Assembly: GCA_014240275.1 (NCBI GenBank)
Contig: JAAZXH010000016.1
Location: 1-64,000 of the forward strand
From: Candidatus Peregrinibacteria bacterium
GTDB lineage: Bacteria > Patescibacteriota > Gracilibacteria > UBA1369 > GCA-2718715
Direction: 5' to 3'
Length of the DNA stretch: 64,000 nucleotides
Shown: positions 63,090-64,000 of the stretch, one piece after another
How positions within the stretch are numbered: position 1 is the first letter of the stretch
Layout of the letters: every line of letters starts with the position of its first letter
Program-made: the position numbers and the translations under genes
The notes under the pieces: generated by a model
What the model was told of the DNA's origin: nothing
The model's database searches: none
The model's input: only the letters and a program-made list of their open reading frames with translations

Positions 63090-63626
63090 TTACAAATTTC
63101 CTAGATCAGCTTTTAACTGTTTCAAAGCCCTGTGCATATCGACCCGCACAGAACCTTCTGTCTTGTTTAAAATATCTGCAATTTCAGAATAAGACATGTC
63201 GTCCACAAAACGTAAAACTACCAAGTCTTGATACTTTTTACTTAACTTAGCAATCGATTTTTTTAAAATCACAGAATTCAACACCAAGGCAGCCTTTGAA
63301 TGATTGTCTTGTGAGTTATCCTGAACCAGCATTGCTTCATCCAAAGTTAACACCGACTTATTAGTTCGATAAAAATCTATTACAGTATTACGGGCAATTG
63401 TATAGATCCAAGTAGTAAAACTCCCCTTTTGCACGGCATAATGATTAGCATTTTCTAAGATTTTCACAAAAATATTTTCTGTTAAATCTTCAGCTTCACT
63501 AGAAGGAACTTTAAAAAAAACAAACTTATAAATTTTATCAACAAAATGATCATAAAGTTTTGAAAAAGCCTTCATATCTCCCTCCACCCAAGCCTGTGCT
63601 AATTCATTTACTAAATTTTTATCCAT
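63090..63626 (-). CDS. ECF-type RNA polymerase sigma factor
   Basis: A 178-residue sigma-70 family protein with only regions 2 and 4. Region 2 has DLTENIFVKILENANHY and FTTWIYTIARNTVIDFYR; region 4 has LVVLRFVDDMSYSEIADIL followed by the HTH NKTEGSVRVDMHRALKQLK. It should direct polymerase to a small set of promoters under control of the following FecR-like protein. Start overlaps the fbp stop by eight bases. Confidence 0.93.
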   Translation of the reverse strand: MDKNLVNELAQAWVEGDMKAFSKLYDHFVDKIYKFVFFKVPSSEAEDLTENIFVKILENANHYAVQKGSFTTWIYTIARNTVIDFYRTNKSVLTLDEAMLVQDNSQDNHSKAALVLNSVILKKSIAKLSKKYQDLVVLRFVDDMSYSEIADILNKTEGSVRVDMHRALKQLKADLGNL

Positions 63627-63999
63627 AATATTCTAAAAACTTATCATACAAAATTTGGTCAGAAAGGAAGAAATCAATATTTTGATGTAAAGATTCAACC
63701 GGAGCATCCAGCACTGATCCGTTCAAATCATAACTCTTTCCTAACGCTTTCTCAACTATATATGCCAAAGGCCCACATTCATACAGTAAACGTAATTTCT
63801 TCTTTTTACCGGTTGTAACCACATACATAAAGACTCCAGCTCTTTTCGAAAGAATATGGGCAATTTCAACGGTCAAAGAGCCACTATAACGCATCGATAT
63901 CTTCTGATCTAATAAGAACCTAAAATATTTGTTCAAAACAGGATCAGATAAAACATATGACAAATTCCCAACAGCCATAATTGGATTTTTAGCATTTAA
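63619..63999 (-). CDS. fbp: Class I fructose-1,6-bisphosphatase, C-terminal part
   Basis: The frame is open to the right window edge; about 126 C-terminal residues are seen. They match class I FBPase: MRYSGSLTVEIAHILSKRAG (family: RYVGSMVADVHRTL), then KKKLRLLYECGPLAYIVEKA with the sugar-phosphate-binding LRLLYE, and SLHQNIDFFLSD (family: IHQRAPVILGS). The enzyme removes the 1-phosphate of fructose-1,6-bisphosphate in gluconeogenesis or for pentose and wall-sugar supply. It overlaps the sigma factor gene by eight bases. Confidence 0.88.
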   Translation of the reverse strand, partial: LNAKNPIMAVGNLSYVLSDPVLNKYFRFLLDQKISMRYSGSLTVEIAHILSKRAGVFMYVVTTGKKKKLRLLYECGPLAYIVEKALGKSYDLNGSVLDAPVESLHQNIDFFLSDQILYDKFLEYYG

Positions 64000-64000
64000 C

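Overview
The window looks like a dense, AT-rich chromosome segment from a candidate-phyla-radiation (Patescibacteria) bacterium. Peregrinibacteria or a related lineage seems the best guess; this is inference from gene content, not from a phylogeny. The supporting traits are tiny intergenic gaps (none over 300 bases), an array of two-helix 'T4SS pilin' proteins, ComEC and pilin-like genes, SLH-domain surface proteins, an archaeal-type AMP phosphorylase beside pta-ackA, and many unrecognised Lys/Gln/Asn-rich proteins. UGA acts as a stop in several gene overlaps (202, 19663, 21398), so this is not a UGA=Gly code. Start codons almost never have a Shine-Dalgarno motif. Promoters look like TTGACA-N16/17-TAAAAT or TATAAT.

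Layout. 1-7347 (+): end of a pilin-like gene, a PilX-like protein with a G-rich 12-bp repeat, FtsK, five tandem T4SS-pilin-type membrane proteins (the first with an in-frame stop) and a hypothetical. 7334-14325: MetRS (-), an 800-class Asn/Lys-rich protein, GluRS and an ABC-F ATPase (+). 14322-18868 (-): an unusual cluster of an HTH-isocyanide-synthase-like (DIT1/PvcA) protein, a VanX-like dipeptidase, DapF, and an unknown gene interrupted in frame by TAA behind a long, attenuator-like leader. 19139-23880 (+): zinc ribbon, small membrane protein, PHP phosphoesterase, then pta-ackA-AMP phosphorylase. 23884-25686 (-): PP2C-like phosphatase with a membrane anchor. 25809-29451 (+): rpmH-rnpA-yidC-jag, SLH-RlpA and an FtsB/L-like protein. 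29499-34259: tRNA-Glu, two repeat-rich paralogs, an O-antigen-ligase-like protein with a terminator inside its 5' end, gpmA (-), xthA and a small membrane protein.

34256-41709: a UvrD-like helicase/RecB-like nuclease whose reading frame has TGA and TAA stops (-), a 785-residue coiled-coil protein (+), and a thioredoxin-CcdA membrane protein with a small membrane neighbour (-). 41814-48485: PD-(D/E)XK-like protein (+), an overlapping HisC-like/methyltransferase/IMPase operon (-), an SLH protein and a repeat-bearing lipoprotein (-). 48589-56749: class I glutamine amidotransferase, flavin-reductase-like protein, tRNA-Thr, a membrane protein with an in-frame tail past its stop, an SDR/SulP/ATP-grasp/MFS group (-), a lipoprotein and tRNA-Ala. 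56797-64000: ComEC (-), LCP ligase, D,D-carboxypeptidase and MraY (+), then FecR-like protein, ECF sigma factor and the end of a class I fructose-1,6-bisphosphatase (-).

Most notable: three multi-codon genes (and possibly a fourth) carry in-frame TAA or TGA codons while the reading frame stays open on both sides, with no frameshift anywhere. That could be recent nonsense mutation (all could arise by single-base changes, including C-to-T) or tolerated stop readthrough; the sequence alone cannot decide. The isocyanide-synthase-like cluster and its leader, the HisC/methyltransferase/IMPase operon, and the terminator embedded in the O-antigen-ligase-like gene are further candidates for new biology.
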